The position numbers were made by a program, and so were the translations under genes. Under the pieces are notes generated by a model, which was not told the origin of the DNA, made no database searches, and saw nothing but the letters and a program-made list of their open reading frames with translations. Below are positions 20,085-30,302 of a stretch of DNA of 64,000 bases, in pieces. Source of the DNA: Burkholderia sp. Bp9142 (GTDB lineage: Bacteria; Pseudomonadota; Gammaproteobacteria; Burkholderiales; Burkholderiaceae); NCBI RefSeq assembly GCF_003853415.1, contig NZ_QTPP01000004.1, positions 186,001 through 250,000 of the forward strand, given 5' to 3'. The stretch's first letter is position 1. Each line of letters opens with the position of its first letter.

Positions 20085-20411
20085 GAAACCTCCCTATCGC
20101 GACTACGTGCCCTATGCACTCATCATGGTGCGCCGCAATTCCGGACGCAAGGGATGGAAAACGCTGATTCGCCACGCGGGGCGCGTCGGCGATGATGCAG
20201 TGCACGATCCGTGCGCGCATGCACCCTGCCGCGCGGGCATGCCCTGAAGAGACGCAGCCAATGCACTAGAATGGCCCGTTCGTGCCGTCGACGCGCATTC
20301 GCCCCGGTCATGCCCATGTGACACGCATTCGCCCGATCCGTTCGCCGGCCGGCATGCCCATCCGGCCCGCCGCGAAACGCGTCCGCGCCCGCTTACAACG
20401 ACAACCTGCCC
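20085..20411. other. Divergent promoter region between uspA and nodI
   Basis: About 325 bases. TAGAAT at 20268-20273 could serve as a -10 element for nodI, but no matching -35 is clear. No gene, RNA or repeat seen. Confidence 0.4.
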
Positions 20412-21326
20412 ATGTCCGTTGCACCGATCGATTTCCGGAACGTCGAAAAGCGCTATGGCGACAAGCTCGTCGTCAACGACCTGTCCTTCCACGTGCAGGC
20501 CGGCGAATGCTACGGCCTGCTCGGGCCGAACGGCGCCGGCAAGACCACGACGCTGAAGATGCTGCTCGGCCTCGCGTATCCCGATGCCGGGGCCATTTCA
20601 CTGTGCGGCGAACCGGTTCCGTCGCGCGCGCGGCATGCGCGCCAGCGCGTCGGTGTCGTCCCGCAGTTCGACAACCTCGATCCCGACTTCACGGTCCGCG
20701 AAAACCTGCTCGTGTTCAGCCGCTATTTCGGGATATCGGCGCAGGCTTCACGCGCGCTCGTGCAGCCGCTGCTCGAATTCGCGAAGCTGGAAAACAAGGC
20801 CGATGCGAAGGTCGGCGAGTTGTCCGGCGGGATGAAACGGCGTCTGACGCTCGCCCGCGCGCTCGTCAACGATCCGGACGTCCTGGTGCTCGACGAGCCG
20901 ACGACGGGCCTCGATCCGCAGGCGCGCCACCTGATGTGGGAGCGGTTGCGCTCGCTGCTCGCGCGCGGCAAGACGATCCTGATCACCACGCATTTCATGG
21001 AGGAGGCCGAGCGCCTGTGCGACCGGCTGTGCGTGATCGAGGAAGGCCGCAAGATCGCCGAAGGCGCGCCGCACGCGCTGATCGAATCGGAGATCGGCTG
21101 CGACGTGATCGAGATCTACGGGCCCGACCCGGTCGCGCTGCGCGACGAGCTGGCGCCGTTCGCGAAGCACACCGAGATCAGCGGCGAGACGCTGTTCTGC
21201 TACGTGACCGATCCCGAGCCGCTCAGTGCGCGACTCAAGGGTCGCACGGGATTGCGCTATCTGCATCGTCCGGCCAATCTGGAAGACGTGTTCCTGCGGC
21301 TCACGGGCCGCGAAATGCAGGACTGA
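20412..21326 (+). CDS. nodI: NodI-like ABC transporter ATP-binding protein
   Basis: This 304-residue ATPase of the NodI/DRA family has Walker [11 protein letters not shown], signature [15 protein letters not shown] and [13 protein letters not shown]. With NodJ it would form an ABC exporter. In rhizobia NodIJ exports lipo-chitin Nod factors, but non-nodulating Burkholderia carry homologues, and no nod genes are seen nearby, so the substrate here is unknown. nodJ follows after 6 bases. Confidence 0.93.
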   Translation: MSVAPIDFRNVEKRYGDKLVVNDLSFHVQAGECYGLLGPNGAGKTTTLKMLLGLAYPDAGAISLCGEPVPSRARHARQRVGVVPQFDNLDPDFTVRENLLVFSRYFGISAQASRALVQPLLEFAKLENKADAKVGELSGGMKRRLTLARALVNDPDVLVLDEPTTGLDPQARHLMWERLRSLLARGKTILITTHFMEEAERLCDRLCVIEEGRKIAEGAPHALIESEIGCDVIEIYGPDPVALRDELAPFAKHTEISGETLFCYVTDPEPLSARLKGRTGLRYLHRPANLEDVFLRLTGREMQD

Positions 21327-21332
21327 CCGATC

Positions 21333-22166
21333 ATGGACGTACGCAACTATTCCGCCGCCGCGCCGTCCGCACCGCCACGCGAGTCCCGCTTCGCGATCGC
21401 GCTGCCCGCGAATGCGACCAACTGGATCGCCGTGTGGCGGCGCAACTATCTCGTGTGGCGCAAGCTCGCGCTCGCATCGCTGTTCGGCAATCTCGCCGAT
21501 CCGATGATTTACCTGTTCGGCCTGGGGTTCGGGCTCGGCCTGATGCTCGGCCACGTCGACGGCGTGTCGTATATCGCGTTCCTCGCGGCCGGCACGGTCG
21601 GTTCGAGCGTGATGATGTCCGCGAGCTTCGAGTCGATGTATTCGGGCTTCTCGCGGATGCACGTGCAGCGCACCTGGGAGGCGATCATGCACACGCCGCT
21701 CGCGCTGGGCGACATCGTGCTCGGGGAGATTGTCTGGGGCGCAAGCAAGGCGCTGTTGTCGGGCGTCGCGATCATGCTCGTCGCGGGCCTGCTCGGCTAT
21801 GCGCAGTTTCCGTCGATGCTCGCGGCGCTGCCCGTGGTCGCGCTCGCCGGCCTCGCGTTCGCGAGCACCGCGATGATCGTCACCGCACTCGCGCCGTCCT
21901 ACGACTTCTTCATGTTTTATCAGACGCTCGTGCTGACGCCGATGCTGCTGCTGTCGGGCGTGTTCTTCCCGATCACGCAGTTGCCGCCGATCGCGCAGCA
22001 CGCGGCGCACGTGCTGCCGCTCGCGAACGCGGTCGAACTGATCCGGCCCGCGATGCTCGGCCGGCCGGCGACGGACGTCGGCCTGCATCTCGCGGTGCTC
22101 GCCGGCTATGCGGTCGGTGGATTCGTGGTCTCCGCGTGGCTGTTCCGGCGGCGGATGATGCGCTGA
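21333..22166 (+). CDS. nodJ: NodJ-like ABC transporter permease
   Basis: This 277-residue ABC-2 type permease has six hydrophobic segments, with family stretches [20 protein letters not shown] near the start and [14 protein letters not shown] near the end. It is the membrane partner of the NodI-like ATPase upstream. The role in a soil/opportunist Burkholderia is unassigned; lipid-linked or glycolipid export is an inference. Confidence 0.93.
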   Translation: MDVRNYSAAAPSAPPRESRFAIALPANATNWIAVWRRNYLVWRKLALASLFGNLADPMIYLFGLGFGLGLMLGHVDGVSYIAFLAAGTVGSSVMMSASFESMYSGFSRMHVQRTWEAIMHTPLALGDIVLGEIVWGASKALLSGVAIMLVAGLLGYAQFPSMLAALPVVALAGLAFASTAMIVTALAPSYDFFMFYQTLVLTPMLLLSGVFFPITQLPPIAQHAAHVLPLANAVELIRPAMLGRPATDVGLHLAVLAGYAVGGFVVSAWLFRRRMMR

Positions 22167-22214
22167 CGGCCGGCGCGGACGGCGCCGGCTTGATACCACG
22201 AAATCGAGACGCCG

Positions 22215-22637
22215 TTACTCGTCGTCGTCGCTCCACGGAATCTCGACGTCGGTCAGGAACGCGACGGTCGCCAGCGGGCCGCCTTCCTGGCGGCCGAGCT
22301 TGCCGTCCGCGCGATGCCATTCGACGCGGAACTGCGTACCCGGATCGTCGGCGACCAGATAGACCGCGCGCAGTTCTTCCGTGTCGGCTTCGTCGACCGG
22401 GCCGTCGAACGACACCAGCATCTTCTGCGGCCACAGGCCGTTTACCGGATCGTAAATGCGGTCGCCCTGCGGAATCTCGATGCTGGCCTCGACGCCGATC
22501 GTGGCGGAGGCTTCGATGATCATCGTGCCGAGCGCGTTCAGCACGGCAGTCGCCCGCGCGGAATTGGCCTGGCGGATCGCGAGATCGCCGCGCGTCAGCG
22601 CCTTTTCGAGTCGAGGATGAATCTTCGGTTGGGTCAT
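22215..22637 (-). CDS. Conserved hypothetical protein
   Basis: A 140-residue acidic protein starting MTQPKIHPRLEKALTRGDLA and ending IPWSDDDE. It looks like a soluble cytoplasmic protein with beta-rich middle (QKMLVSFDGPVDEADTEELR). I recognise no family and no active-site motif. The ATG at 22637 is preceded by an AGGAAAA-like site (CAGGAAAACGC). It converges on nodJ. Confidence 0.75.
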   Translation of the reverse strand: MTQPKIHPRLEKALTRGDLAIRQANSARATAVLNALGTMIIEASATIGVEASIEIPQGDRIYDPVNGLWPQKMLVSFDGPVDEADTEELRAVYLVADDPGTQFRVEWHRADGKLGRQEGGPLATVAFLTDVEIPWSDDDE

Positions 22638-22854
22638 GCGTTTTCCTGTTTGCTTCTTGTAAAGGGCACCGCACGTGCGAAGCGGCGGTGCCGGATGAAT
22701 ACGACGATCGCGCGGCGGGATCGGTCTGCGCGCGGCGCGGCAGCCATCACGCGGGTTGCAGCTGCCAGGCATGTCGTGCCCCGCTGGCCGATCGGGCACG
22801 CGAGCCGGAGTCGTCCGGCTGTCGCGCCCGCTTGCCGTCCCGTCCGCGTGCCCG

Positions 22855-23913
22855 TCAGAACCCGAACGCGATCGCGAGCAGCCCGCTCACGATCCCGAAC
22901 GCGACGACAAGGCCCGTGACGATCGCCAGCATGGTCGGCTTGAATGAACGCGCGAGCATCGCGAGCGACGGCACGCTGATCGGCGGCAGCGTCATCAGCA
23001 GCGCGGCGGCCGGGCCGACGCCCATGCCGAGCGACAGCATCGCCTGGATGATCGGCACTTCGCCGGCCGTCGGGATCACGAACAACGTGCCCGCGACCGC
23101 GAACGCGACGATCCAGCCGAGATGGTTGCCGATGTCCGGGCCGATGTGCGGGAACAGCCACGCGCGCGCCGCGCCGAGCAGCAGCACGAGCACGATGTAT
23201 TCGGGCACGAGCCGCACGGCCATGCGCGCGAGCAGCTTCATCCAGCGGATGAACGGATTGCCGGCCGCGGCCTGTTCGGCCACCAGCGCGGCAAGCCGCG
23301 CGTCGTCGATGCTGCGGTCCTCGGGACGGGCGATACCGTTCAGCAGATAGCCGATCCCGAACACCATCGCGATGCCGAGCACGAGCCGCAGCGCGCTCCA
23401 GTGCCAGCCGAGCACGAAGCCCATGAACACAAGCGCGGCCGGATTCAGCACCGTGTTGCCGAGCCAGAACGCGACCGCGCCGCCGGGCGACGCGTGCCGC
23501 GCACGCAGGCCCGCGACGACCGGCGCCGCGCAGCACGTGCACATCATGCCGGGCAGCGACAGCAGGCCGCCCGCGGCGACACTGCCGAAGCCGGTGCGGC
23601 CGAGCACGCGCGCAACCCAGTGCGCCGGCAGCAGCGCCTGCACGGCAGAACCGAGCAGCAGGCCGAGCACCATGGCCTGCCAGATCGCCTTGCCGTACGC
23701 CCACGCATAGTCGAGCGCCGCCTTCAGCGACGGCTCGGGGGCACTCGCCGACGAGCCCATCAGGATCGACTGGCCGATCGAATGATGCTCGGCGGCGACG
23801 AACGCCTTGTTGTAGTACGGGAACCATTTCACGTAGAACAGTCCCGCGACCGCGATCAGCAGGAAGGTCATCCAGCCGAGTGCCGGACTGGGTTGGGTGC
23901 GTGTGGTCGTCAT
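22855..23913 (-). CDS. DUF318/ArsP-like permease with CxCC motif
   Basis: This 352-residue integral membrane protein has about eight helices in two related halves. The first half carries SLPGMMCTCCAAPVVAGLR, a cysteine-rich CTCC motif characteristic of the permease family that includes ArsP (organoarsenical efflux) and YraQ. The second half has the matching IPTAGEVPIIQAMLSLGMG. The start ATG overlaps the stop of mnmH (ATGA), so both are made from one transcript. The substrate is unknown; the thiol-rich motif suggests a metalloid, metal or thiol-reactive species. Confidence 0.88.
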   Translation of the reverse strand: MTTTRTQPSPALGWMTFLLIAVAGLFYVKWFPYYNKAFVAAEHHSIGQSILMGSSASAPEPSLKAALDYAWAYGKAIWQAMVLGLLLGSAVQALLPAHWVARVLGRTGFGSVAAGGLLSLPGMMCTCCAAPVVAGLRARHASPGGAVAFWLGNTVLNPAALVFMGFVLGWHWSALRLVLGIAMVFGIGYLLNGIARPEDRSIDDARLAALVAEQAAAGNPFIRWMKLLARMAVRLVPEYIVLVLLLGAARAWLFPHIGPDIGNHLGWIVAFAVAGTLFVIPTAGEVPIIQAMLSLGMGVGPAAALLMTLPPISVPSLAMLARSFKPTMLAIVTGLVVAFGIVSGLLAIAFGF

Positions 23914-25037
23914 CGTGTGGTGGTCGTAGGGTTGTTGTCGGTGTCGACTCGCGCCGCCGCGCCGGCGGCGGGCGATGCCGGCAGCCCGGCCTGCGCGAGC
24001 GCGTCGAGCAGCGCGCGCGCCTGCTGGCGCCCGTCTGCCGCATTCGGCCGGAACGTGAACGTCAGTGCGCGGTTCGGCTTGTTGTACGTCGAGCGATAGG
24101 TGCGCGCATAGGCGGGATCGTAATGCTTGTCGATCAGTTCGGTGAACAGGTCGGCCCGCGCGTCGGCATCGATCAGCGCATTCCAGTGCTCCACTTGGTC
24201 ACGGCTGTGCAGGCCGATCAGCCGATGGAGCTGCGCCTTGAACGCGGCCGGCTCGTTGAACAGGTGGGCGTAGTCGTCGAGGAGAAACGCGATGCGCTCG
24301 TCGTGCGCCGCGTCGACCTGCACCCACGGCCCGGCGTGAAAGGCGTCGATCAACGCGATCGGCAGGTGCACGAGCCCGATCCTGCGGCTTTCCGATTCGA
24401 CGAACACCGGCCATTCGGGGTCGAAACGCCCGAGTGTCTCGACAAGCCCCGAATCGAACCCCTTCTGCGACGGTTGCGGTTTGCCCGGCAACGCACCGAG
24501 CAGCGAGCCGCGATGACACGCGAGCGCCTCGAGATCGAGCGTCTGCGCCCCTTCGTCGCGCAGCGCGTTCAGCAGCCGCGTCTTGCCGCAGCCCGTATGA
24601 CCGACGAGCGCGATGTAGCGGAACCGCGTCGGCAGCGTGCCGAGCGTCGCGCACACCGACTGGCGGTACGCCTTGTAGCCGCCGTCGAGCTGGCGCGCCT
24701 GCCAGCCGATCAGGTTGAACCAGTTCGTCATCGAACCCGAGCGCTTGCCGCCGCGCCAGCAGTAGATCAACGGCCGCCAGTTGCGCGGGCGGTCGGCAAA
24801 CGTGGTGTCGAGATGGCGCGCGATGTTGCGTGCGACCATCGCCGCGCCGACGCGCGTCGCTTCGTACGGCGACACCTGGCGGTACATCGTGCCGACGATG
24901 ACGCGCTCCTCGTTGCTGAGCACGGGCGCGTTCAGCGCGCCGGGAATATGGTCCTCGGCGAACTCGAGCGGCGTACGCACGTCGATGATCTCGTCGAACT
25001 CGCCGGCGCGATCGAGGGTGACAATCAGGTTTTTCAA
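23910..25037 (-). CDS. mnmH: tRNA 2-selenouridine synthase
   Basis: This 375-residue protein (SelU/YbbB) replaces sulfur in tRNA 2-thiouridine with selenium from selenophosphate. The N-terminal rhodanese domain holds the catalytic Cys93 in IYCWRGGKRSGS. A P-loop (VGHTGCGKTRLL, about residues 145-156) starts the C-terminal domain. Length fits the family. The gene is translationally coupled to the downstream CxCC permease. No selD is in this window. The start at 25037 (MKNLIVTLDR) fits the family's N-terminus. Confidence 0.95.
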   Translation of the reverse strand: MKNLIVTLDRAGEFDEIIDVRTPLEFAEDHIPGALNAPVLSNEERVIVGTMYRQVSPYEATRVGAAMVARNIARHLDTTFADRPRNWRPLIYCWRGGKRSGSMTNWFNLIGWQARQLDGGYKAYRQSVCATLGTLPTRFRYIALVGHTGCGKTRLLNALRDEGAQTLDLEALACHRGSLLGALPGKPQPSQKGFDSGLVETLGRFDPEWPVFVESESRRIGLVHLPIALIDAFHAGPWVQVDAAHDERIAFLLDDYAHLFNEPAAFKAQLHRLIGLHSRDQVEHWNALIDADARADLFTELIDKHYDPAYARTYRSTYNKPNRALTFTFRPNAADGRQQARALLDALAQAGLPASPAAGAAARVDTDNNPTTTTR

Positions 25038-25101
25038 TTTGGCGTCGAACAGGGGCGATGCGGCTCGGTGAGCCGCACGGACACGGAAGGCGGATTCGCG
25101 A

Positions 25102-26055
25102 TTATCTCACGCCCGGGCGTCTCGGGCCGCGCGCGGCCACCGGCGGGGGCGACGCGGCGCTCATCGCGTCGATCAGATGGTCGCGGAACGCGCGTACCGA
25201 CGCGGGCAGGTCGCGCCCCGCCATGGTCTGCACCTGGATGCTGCGCTCGCGCAGCTGCGGGTTCGTGACGGGCACGACGACGAAGCCGTCCGCGTCGAAG
25301 CGGTCGCGCACCGACAGCAGCCCCGTGAACATCACCGCACCGGTGCGCTGCGCGTAGCGGTACATCACCGCGGTGTTGTTGCTGGTCAGTTCCGGCTCGA
25401 GCATGATCCCGTCGAGCACGCACGCGATGTCGATCAGCTGGCGCACCGTCGTGCCGGCCTCGGGCAATACATGCGGATGCCGCGCGACATCGGCGAGCGA
25501 CACCGCGTCACGCGCCGCGAGCGGATGGTCGCGCCGCACGAGCACGAAGACCGGCGCACGCTCCGTGTGTTCGACACGCACGCCCTGCTCCGGCGCCAGG
25601 CTGAACGTCAGCCCGATGTCGGCATCGCCGTCGCGCACACGCCGCGTCGCCTCCGCCGGCGACACGACCCACACCGAGAACTCGACGCCCGGGTGGCGCG
25701 CCTTGAAGCCCGCAAGCGCGCCCGGCAGGAAATCGATCGCGAACCCTTCCGAGCAGGCGATCTTCAGCAGGCTGCCGTGCAGCGCCTCCAGCCCGCCGAT
25801 TTCCTTCATCACGTGCTCGGCCTCCAGCAGGCTGCGTTGCGCGAAGCCCAGCAGCCGTTCGCCGGCCTCGGACAGCGCCATCCCGCGCGGCCGGCGCTCG
25901 AACAGCGGCGCGCCGAGCTCGCTCTCGAGCTTCGCGATCTGCCGGCTGATCGCCGAGACGGCCACGTGCAGCCGCGCCGATGCGTCGCTGATCGACCCGG
26001 TGCGCGCCACTTCGACGAAGTACCGCAGTGCAAGACCATGCAGGAAAGCCGCCAT
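25102..26055 (-). CDS. LysR-family transcriptional regulator
   Basis: This 317-residue regulator has an N-terminal winged helix-turn-helix (GSISDASARLHVAVSAISRQ, residues about 20-40) and a C-terminal substrate-binding domain. It is divergent from the M20 peptidase and MFS transporter genes, the classical LysR arrangement, so it probably controls them. The C-terminus is Pro/Arg-rich. The 163-base region between it and the peptidase gene is AT-rich and should hold the binding site. Confidence 0.93.
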   Translation of the reverse strand: MAAFLHGLALRYFVEVARTGSISDASARLHVAVSAISRQIAKLESELGAPLFERRPRGMALSEAGERLLGFAQRSLLEAEHVMKEIGGLEALHGSLLKIACSEGFAIDFLPGALAGFKARHPGVEFSVWVVSPAEATRRVRDGDADIGLTFSLAPEQGVRVEHTERAPVFVLVRRDHPLAARDAVSLADVARHPHVLPEAGTTVRQLIDIACVLDGIMLEPELTSNNTAVMYRYAQRTGAVMFTGLLSVRDRFDADGFVVVPVTNPQLRERSIQVQTMAGRDLPASVRAFRDHLIDAMSAASPPPVAARGPRRPGVR

Positions 26056-26218
26056 CGTTCTGTCTCCGAGCCCGACGTCCGGGCCGCTCTACTTTGCCTT
26101 TTCGGCAACGAAATGTTCGAAATTCGATCATTGTGACAAAAAAAACGGCTTTCTAGAATCGATCGCACTCCCGGCTGCGCGCGCCGCGCCCGCCGGAAAA
26201 CCGACGAAGGAGACAGTC

Positions 26219-27640
26219 TTGAGCCGTACCGCCGCCATCCAGCACGCGCTGAACCAGTTCGAATCGGGCGCGTTCTTCACGACCCTGAGCCGCCGCGTCG
26301 GCCTGCGCACCGAAAGCCAGGACAGCGGCGCGGGTGCCGCGCTGCGCGCCTACCTGACCGACGAGATCGCACCGGAGGCCGCGCGCCTCGGTTTCACGTC
26401 GCGGATCGTCGAGAACCCCGTCGACGGCGGCAGCCCGTTCCTGCTGGCGTCGCGCCACGAGGACGACGCGCTGCCGACCGTCCTGATCTACGGCCACGGC
26501 GACGTCGTGCGCGGCTACGACGCACAATGGCGCGCGCCGCTGTCGCCGTGGACGCTGACCGTCGACGGCGATCGCTGGTACGGGCGCGGCAGCGCCGACA
26601 ACAAGGGCCAGCACACGATCAACCTGGCCGCGCTGGCGAGCGTGCTCGACGCGCGCGGCGGCCGGCTCGGCTTCAACGCGAAACTGCTGATCGAGATGGG
26701 CGAGGAAACGGGGTCGCCGGGCCTCGACGCGCTGTGCCGACAGGAGCGCGATGCACTCGCGGCCGACGTGCTGATCGCGTCCGACGGACCGCGCGTCACC
26801 GCAGAGCGCCCGACCGTGTTCCTCGGCTCGCGCGGCGCCGTCAACTTCAAGCTGAGCCTGCGCGCACGCGACGGCGGCCATCACTCCGGCAACTGGGGCG
26901 GGCTGCTGCGCAACCCGGCGACCGTGCTCGCGAACGCGCTCGCGAGCCTCGTCGACGCGCGCGGCGCGATCCGCGTCGCGGGGCTGCGCCCGCCGCCGAT
27001 CCCGGCGGCCGTGCGCGCCGCACTCGCCGACCTGTCCGTCGGCGGCGGCCCCGGCGATCCGGCGCTCGACGCCGACTGGGGCGAGCCCGGCCTCTCCGCC
27101 GCCGAGCGCGTGTTCGGCTGGAACACGTTCGAGATCCTCGCGTTCAAGGCCGGCAATCCCGACCATCCGGTCAATGCGATTCCGCCCGTCGCGTATGCAC
27201 ACTGCCAGCTGCGTTTCGTGGTCGGCACCGACTGGGAAGCGCTGCACGCGCATCTGCGCGCGCATCTCGATGCGCACGGCTTCGCCGCCATCGAGATCGA
27301 CGTCGAGCGCGGCGCACCAGCGACGCGCCTGCCGCCGGACGATCCGTGGGTCCGCTGGGCCGTCGCGTCGCTCGCGCGCACGACCGGCAAGAAGCCCGCG
27401 ATCCTGCCGAACCTCGGCGGCACGCTGCCGAACGAAGTGTTCGCCGATACGCTGCGGCTGCCGACCCTGTGGGTGCCGCACTCGTATCCGGCGTGCTCGC
27501 AGCACGCGCCGGACGAGCACCTGCTCGCGAGTGTCGTGCGCGAGGGACTGCAGATGATGGCCGGCCTCTTCTGGGATCTCGGCGACGCCGCGCCGCCCGT
27601 TCGCCGCGCGGCACCCGCCGCGGCCGGCGCCGCCCTGTAA
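26219..27640 (+). CDS. M20-family metallopeptidase
   Basis: This 473-residue di-zinc hydrolase of the M20 (ArgE/DapE/CPG2) family has the metal-ligand motifs YGHGDVV, GRGSADNKGQH and EMGEETGS, plus a late His region (WVPHSYPACSQHAPDEHLL). The lid/dimerisation domain lies between. It likely cleaves a peptide or N-acyl amino acid in the cytoplasm. The start is a TTG at 26219 with GAAGGAG upstream. The MFS transporter follows after 35 bases, suggesting uptake then hydrolysis of one substrate under the divergent LysR. Confidence 0.92.
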   Translation: MSRTAAIQHALNQFESGAFFTTLSRRVGLRTESQDSGAGAALRAYLTDEIAPEAARLGFTSRIVENPVDGGSPFLLASRHEDDALPTVLIYGHGDVVRGYDAQWRAPLSPWTLTVDGDRWYGRGSADNKGQHTINLAALASVLDARGGRLGFNAKLLIEMGEETGSPGLDALCRQERDALAADVLIASDGPRVTAERPTVFLGSRGAVNFKLSLRARDGGHHSGNWGGLLRNPATVLANALASLVDARGAIRVAGLRPPPIPAAVRAALADLSVGGGPGDPALDADWGEPGLSAAERVFGWNTFEILAFKAGNPDHPVNAIPPVAYAHCQLRFVVGTDWEALHAHLRAHLDAHGFAAIEIDVERGAPATRLPPDDPWVRWAVASLARTTGKKPAILPNLGGTLPNEVFADTLRLPTLWVPHSYPACSQHAPDEHLLASVVREGLQMMAGLFWDLGDAAPPVRRAAPAAAGAAL

Positions 27641-27675
27641 CGCGCTTCGCTCCTTTCTCGGGACCTGCTCACACG

Positions 27676-28962
27676 ATGAATACGACCACCCTGACCACGC
27701 AGGACGCCGCGCGCCCCAGCGCAGCAAAGATCCGGCGCATCATCTTCGCCGCGTCGATCGGCAATGCGCTCGAATGGTTCGACCTGATCGTCTACGGCTT
27801 TTTCGCGGTAACGATCGCCAAGCTGTTCTTCCCCGCGACCAGCGAGGCGACGTCGCTGCTGCTCACGCTCGGCACGTTCGGGCTGTCCTACCTGATCCGG
27901 CCGATCGGCGGCTTCGTGCTCGGCGCCTATGCCGACCGCGCGGGGCGCAAGGCATCGCTGCTGCTGTCGATCGGGATGATGATGGCCGGCACGCTCCTGA
28001 TCGCGCTGATGCCGACCTATGCGTCGATCGGCATCCTCGCGCCGCTCGGAATCATGCTGTCGCGGCTGATGCAGGGCTTTTCCGCCGGCGGCGAATTCGC
28101 AAGCTCGACCGCGTTCCTGGTCGAACATGCGCCGCAGCGGCGCGGCTTCATGTCGAGCTGGCAGTTCGCGAGCCAGGGGCTCGCGACGCTGCTCGCATCG
28201 GGTTTCGGCGCGCTGCTGACCTCGACGCTGAGCGCCGCGCAACTCGAAAGCTGGGGCTGGCGCGTGCCGTTCCTGTTCGGCCTCGCGATCGGCCCGGTCG
28301 GGCTCTACATCCGCCGCTACGTCGACGAAGGGATCGAGTTCAAGACGCAGGCGCGCTCCGAAGCGCCCGTGCGCGAGCTGTTCGCGGACCAGAAGATGCG
28401 CGTGCTGCTGTCGATCGGCGTGCTCGTGATCTCGACCGCGATCAACTACATGGTGCTGTACATGCCGACCTATGCGATCAAGCAGCTCGGGCTGCCGGCA
28501 TCGACGGGCTTCGCCGCGACGCTCGCGACCGGCTTCGTGCTGACGCTGGTCACGCCGCTCGTCGGCCACCTGTCCGATCGCACCGGGCGGATCCGCGTGA
28601 TGGCAGCCGCCGCCGTGCTGATGCTCGCCACCGTCTGGCCGACGTTCGTGTGGCTCACGCATCACGCTTCGTTCGCGACGATGCTCGCCGCGCTGATCTG
28701 GATCGGTGTGCTGAAGGCGACGTACTGCGGCGCACTGCCGGCGCTGATGGCCGAGCTGTTCCCGGCGCAGACCCGCGCGACCGGTCTCGCGGTCAGCTAC
28801 AACACGGGCGTCACGCTGTTCGGCGGCTTCGCGCCGTTCGTGATCACGTGGCTGATCAGCGCCACCGGCAACCGGCTGTCGCCGGCGCTGTACCTGATGG
28901 GCTGCGCGGTGTTGAGTCTCGCTGCGCTGTTGGTCGCGCGCACGCGGCTCGGGATGCGGTAA
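27676..28962 (+). CDS. MFS transporter, metabolite:H+ symporter type
   Basis: This 428-residue inner-membrane transporter has 12 predicted helices. Family features of the MHS (citrate/proline/ketoglutarate:H+) group include GNALEWFDLIVYGFFA, RPIGGFVLGAYADRAGRK and RLMQGFSAGGEFASSTAFLV. It probably imports the substrate of the adjacent M20 hydrolase; a carboxylate or acylated amino acid is likely, but the identity is not shown by sequence. Confidence 0.93.
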   Translation: MNTTTLTTQDAARPSAAKIRRIIFAASIGNALEWFDLIVYGFFAVTIAKLFFPATSEATSLLLTLGTFGLSYLIRPIGGFVLGAYADRAGRKASLLLSIGMMMAGTLLIALMPTYASIGILAPLGIMLSRLMQGFSAGGEFASSTAFLVEHAPQRRGFMSSWQFASQGLATLLASGFGALLTSTLSAAQLESWGWRVPFLFGLAIGPVGLYIRRYVDEGIEFKTQARSEAPVRELFADQKMRVLLSIGVLVISTAINYMVLYMPTYAIKQLGLPASTGFAATLATGFVLTLVTPLVGHLSDRTGRIRVMAAAAVLMLATVWPTFVWLTHHASFATMLAALIWIGVLKATYCGALPALMAELFPAQTRATGLAVSYNTGVTLFGGFAPFVITWLISATGNRLSPALYLMGCAVLSLAALLVARTRLGMR

Positions 28963-29048
28963 CCGCGGTCACGCAGGAAACGACTGCGCCGCGATGCGCG
29001 TCGAGCGCGGCCCGTCGCGGCATGCCTGCCGCGCGGGCCGCTCGCAGT

Positions 29049-30101
29049 TTACGGCGCAGGGTTCGGCTGCAGTTCGTGCAGCGCGTCGATCTCGGCAAGG
29101 ATCTCGTCGGACAGCTTCACGTCGATGCTGCCGATGTTCTCCTTCAGTTGCGCGAGCGACGTCGCGCCGACCAGGTTGCTGCGCACGAACGGCCGGCTGT
29201 TGACGAACGCGAGCGCAAGCTGCGCGGGCGACAGCCCGTGGCGCTTCGCGAGCGCGACATAGCGCGACGTCGCTTCGACGGCCTGAGGCTTGCTGTAGCG
29301 CTGGAAGCGCTCGAACAGCGTGATGCGCGCGCCGGCCGGACGCGCGCCGTTCTCGTACTTGCCGGACAGCCATCCGAAGGCGAGCGGCGAATATGCGAGC
29401 AGGCCGATGCCGTCGCGGTGCGTGAATTCGGACAGGCCGCTCTCGAACGTGCGGTTCAGCAGGCTGTACGGGTTCTGGATGCTCGCGATGCGCGGCAGCC
29501 CGAGCTTCTCGGCTGCGCGCAGGAACTGCGCGACGCCCCACGGCGTTTCGTTCGACACGCCGATCGCTCGGACCTTGCCGGCCTTCACGAATTCCGCGAG
29601 CACGCCCAGCGTTTCCTCGATCGGCACCGTATAAGCATCGTCGACCCACGGATACGCAGGGCGGCCGAACGTCGTCGTGCTGCGATCGGGCCAGTGCAGC
29701 TGGTACAGGTCGACATAGTCGGTCTGCAGGCGCTCGAGGCTGCCGTCGAGCGCCTCGGTCAGGTTCTTGCGGTCGAACTGGTTGCCTTCGCCGCGGATGT
29801 GGCGCGGATTGTGCGGCTGCCGCGCCGGGCCTGCGATCTTCGTCGCGAGCACGATCCGGTCGCGTTGCGCGCGATGCCGCGCGAGCCAGGTGCCGATGTA
29901 CTGCTCCGTGCGGCCCTGGGTTTCGGGCTTCGGCGGCACCGGATACATCTCCGCGGCATCGATCAGCGTGACGCCCTGCCCGAGCGCGTAATCGATCTGC
30001 TCGTGGGCGTCGCGCTCCGAATTCTGCTCGCCCCACGTCATCGTGCCGAGGCCGACCAGGCTGACCTCGATGCCCGAATCGCCGAGTGTGCGGTATTCCA
30101 T
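29049..30101 (-). CDS. NADP(H)-dependent aldo-keto reductase, Tas-like
   Basis: This 350-residue TIM-barrel enzyme starts MEYRTLGDSGIEVSLVGLGT. The catalytic tetrad is visible as Asp and Tyr in LIDAAEMYP, Lys in LATKIAG and His in YQLHWPD. The NADPH-binding end includes RSNLVGATSLAQLKENIG. It resembles E. coli Tas. The physiological substrate is unknown; carbonyl detoxification is common in the family. Confidence 0.93.
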   Translation of the reverse strand: MEYRTLGDSGIEVSLVGLGTMTWGEQNSERDAHEQIDYALGQGVTLIDAAEMYPVPPKPETQGRTEQYIGTWLARHRAQRDRIVLATKIAGPARQPHNPRHIRGEGNQFDRKNLTEALDGSLERLQTDYVDLYQLHWPDRSTTTFGRPAYPWVDDAYTVPIEETLGVLAEFVKAGKVRAIGVSNETPWGVAQFLRAAEKLGLPRIASIQNPYSLLNRTFESGLSEFTHRDGIGLLAYSPLAFGWLSGKYENGARPAGARITLFERFQRYSKPQAVEATSRYVALAKRHGLSPAQLALAFVNSRPFVRSNLVGATSLAQLKENIGSIDVKLSDEILAEIDALHELQPNPAP

Positions 30102-30302
30102 GCTGTTCCTGTCGCGTCAGTGGAAAGCAGGAACGCTATCACATTGAAGCGAATGCTTCAGATGGCCGATGCGCACGGCTTCGCGCAGCCCAAGGTGCGC
30201 GCCTCGCTCATGCAGGTTACCGCCGCTACGACCGCCTCGGCGTGCGCGCCGTTCGGATCACGTCGGACGGCCGGGCCGGCGCGCACGTCACCCCCCGCTC
30301 CG

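Noticed and set aside
20412-22166. Evidence of a nodulation locus
   Set aside because: Only nodI and nodJ homologues are present; no nodABC or nod box is seen. Such homologues occur in non-nodulating Burkholderia.
26153-27727. Minus-strand frame of 524 codons opposite the M20 peptidase
   Set aside because: Composition is shadow-like; the plus strand has zinc-ligand motifs and a ribosome binding site.
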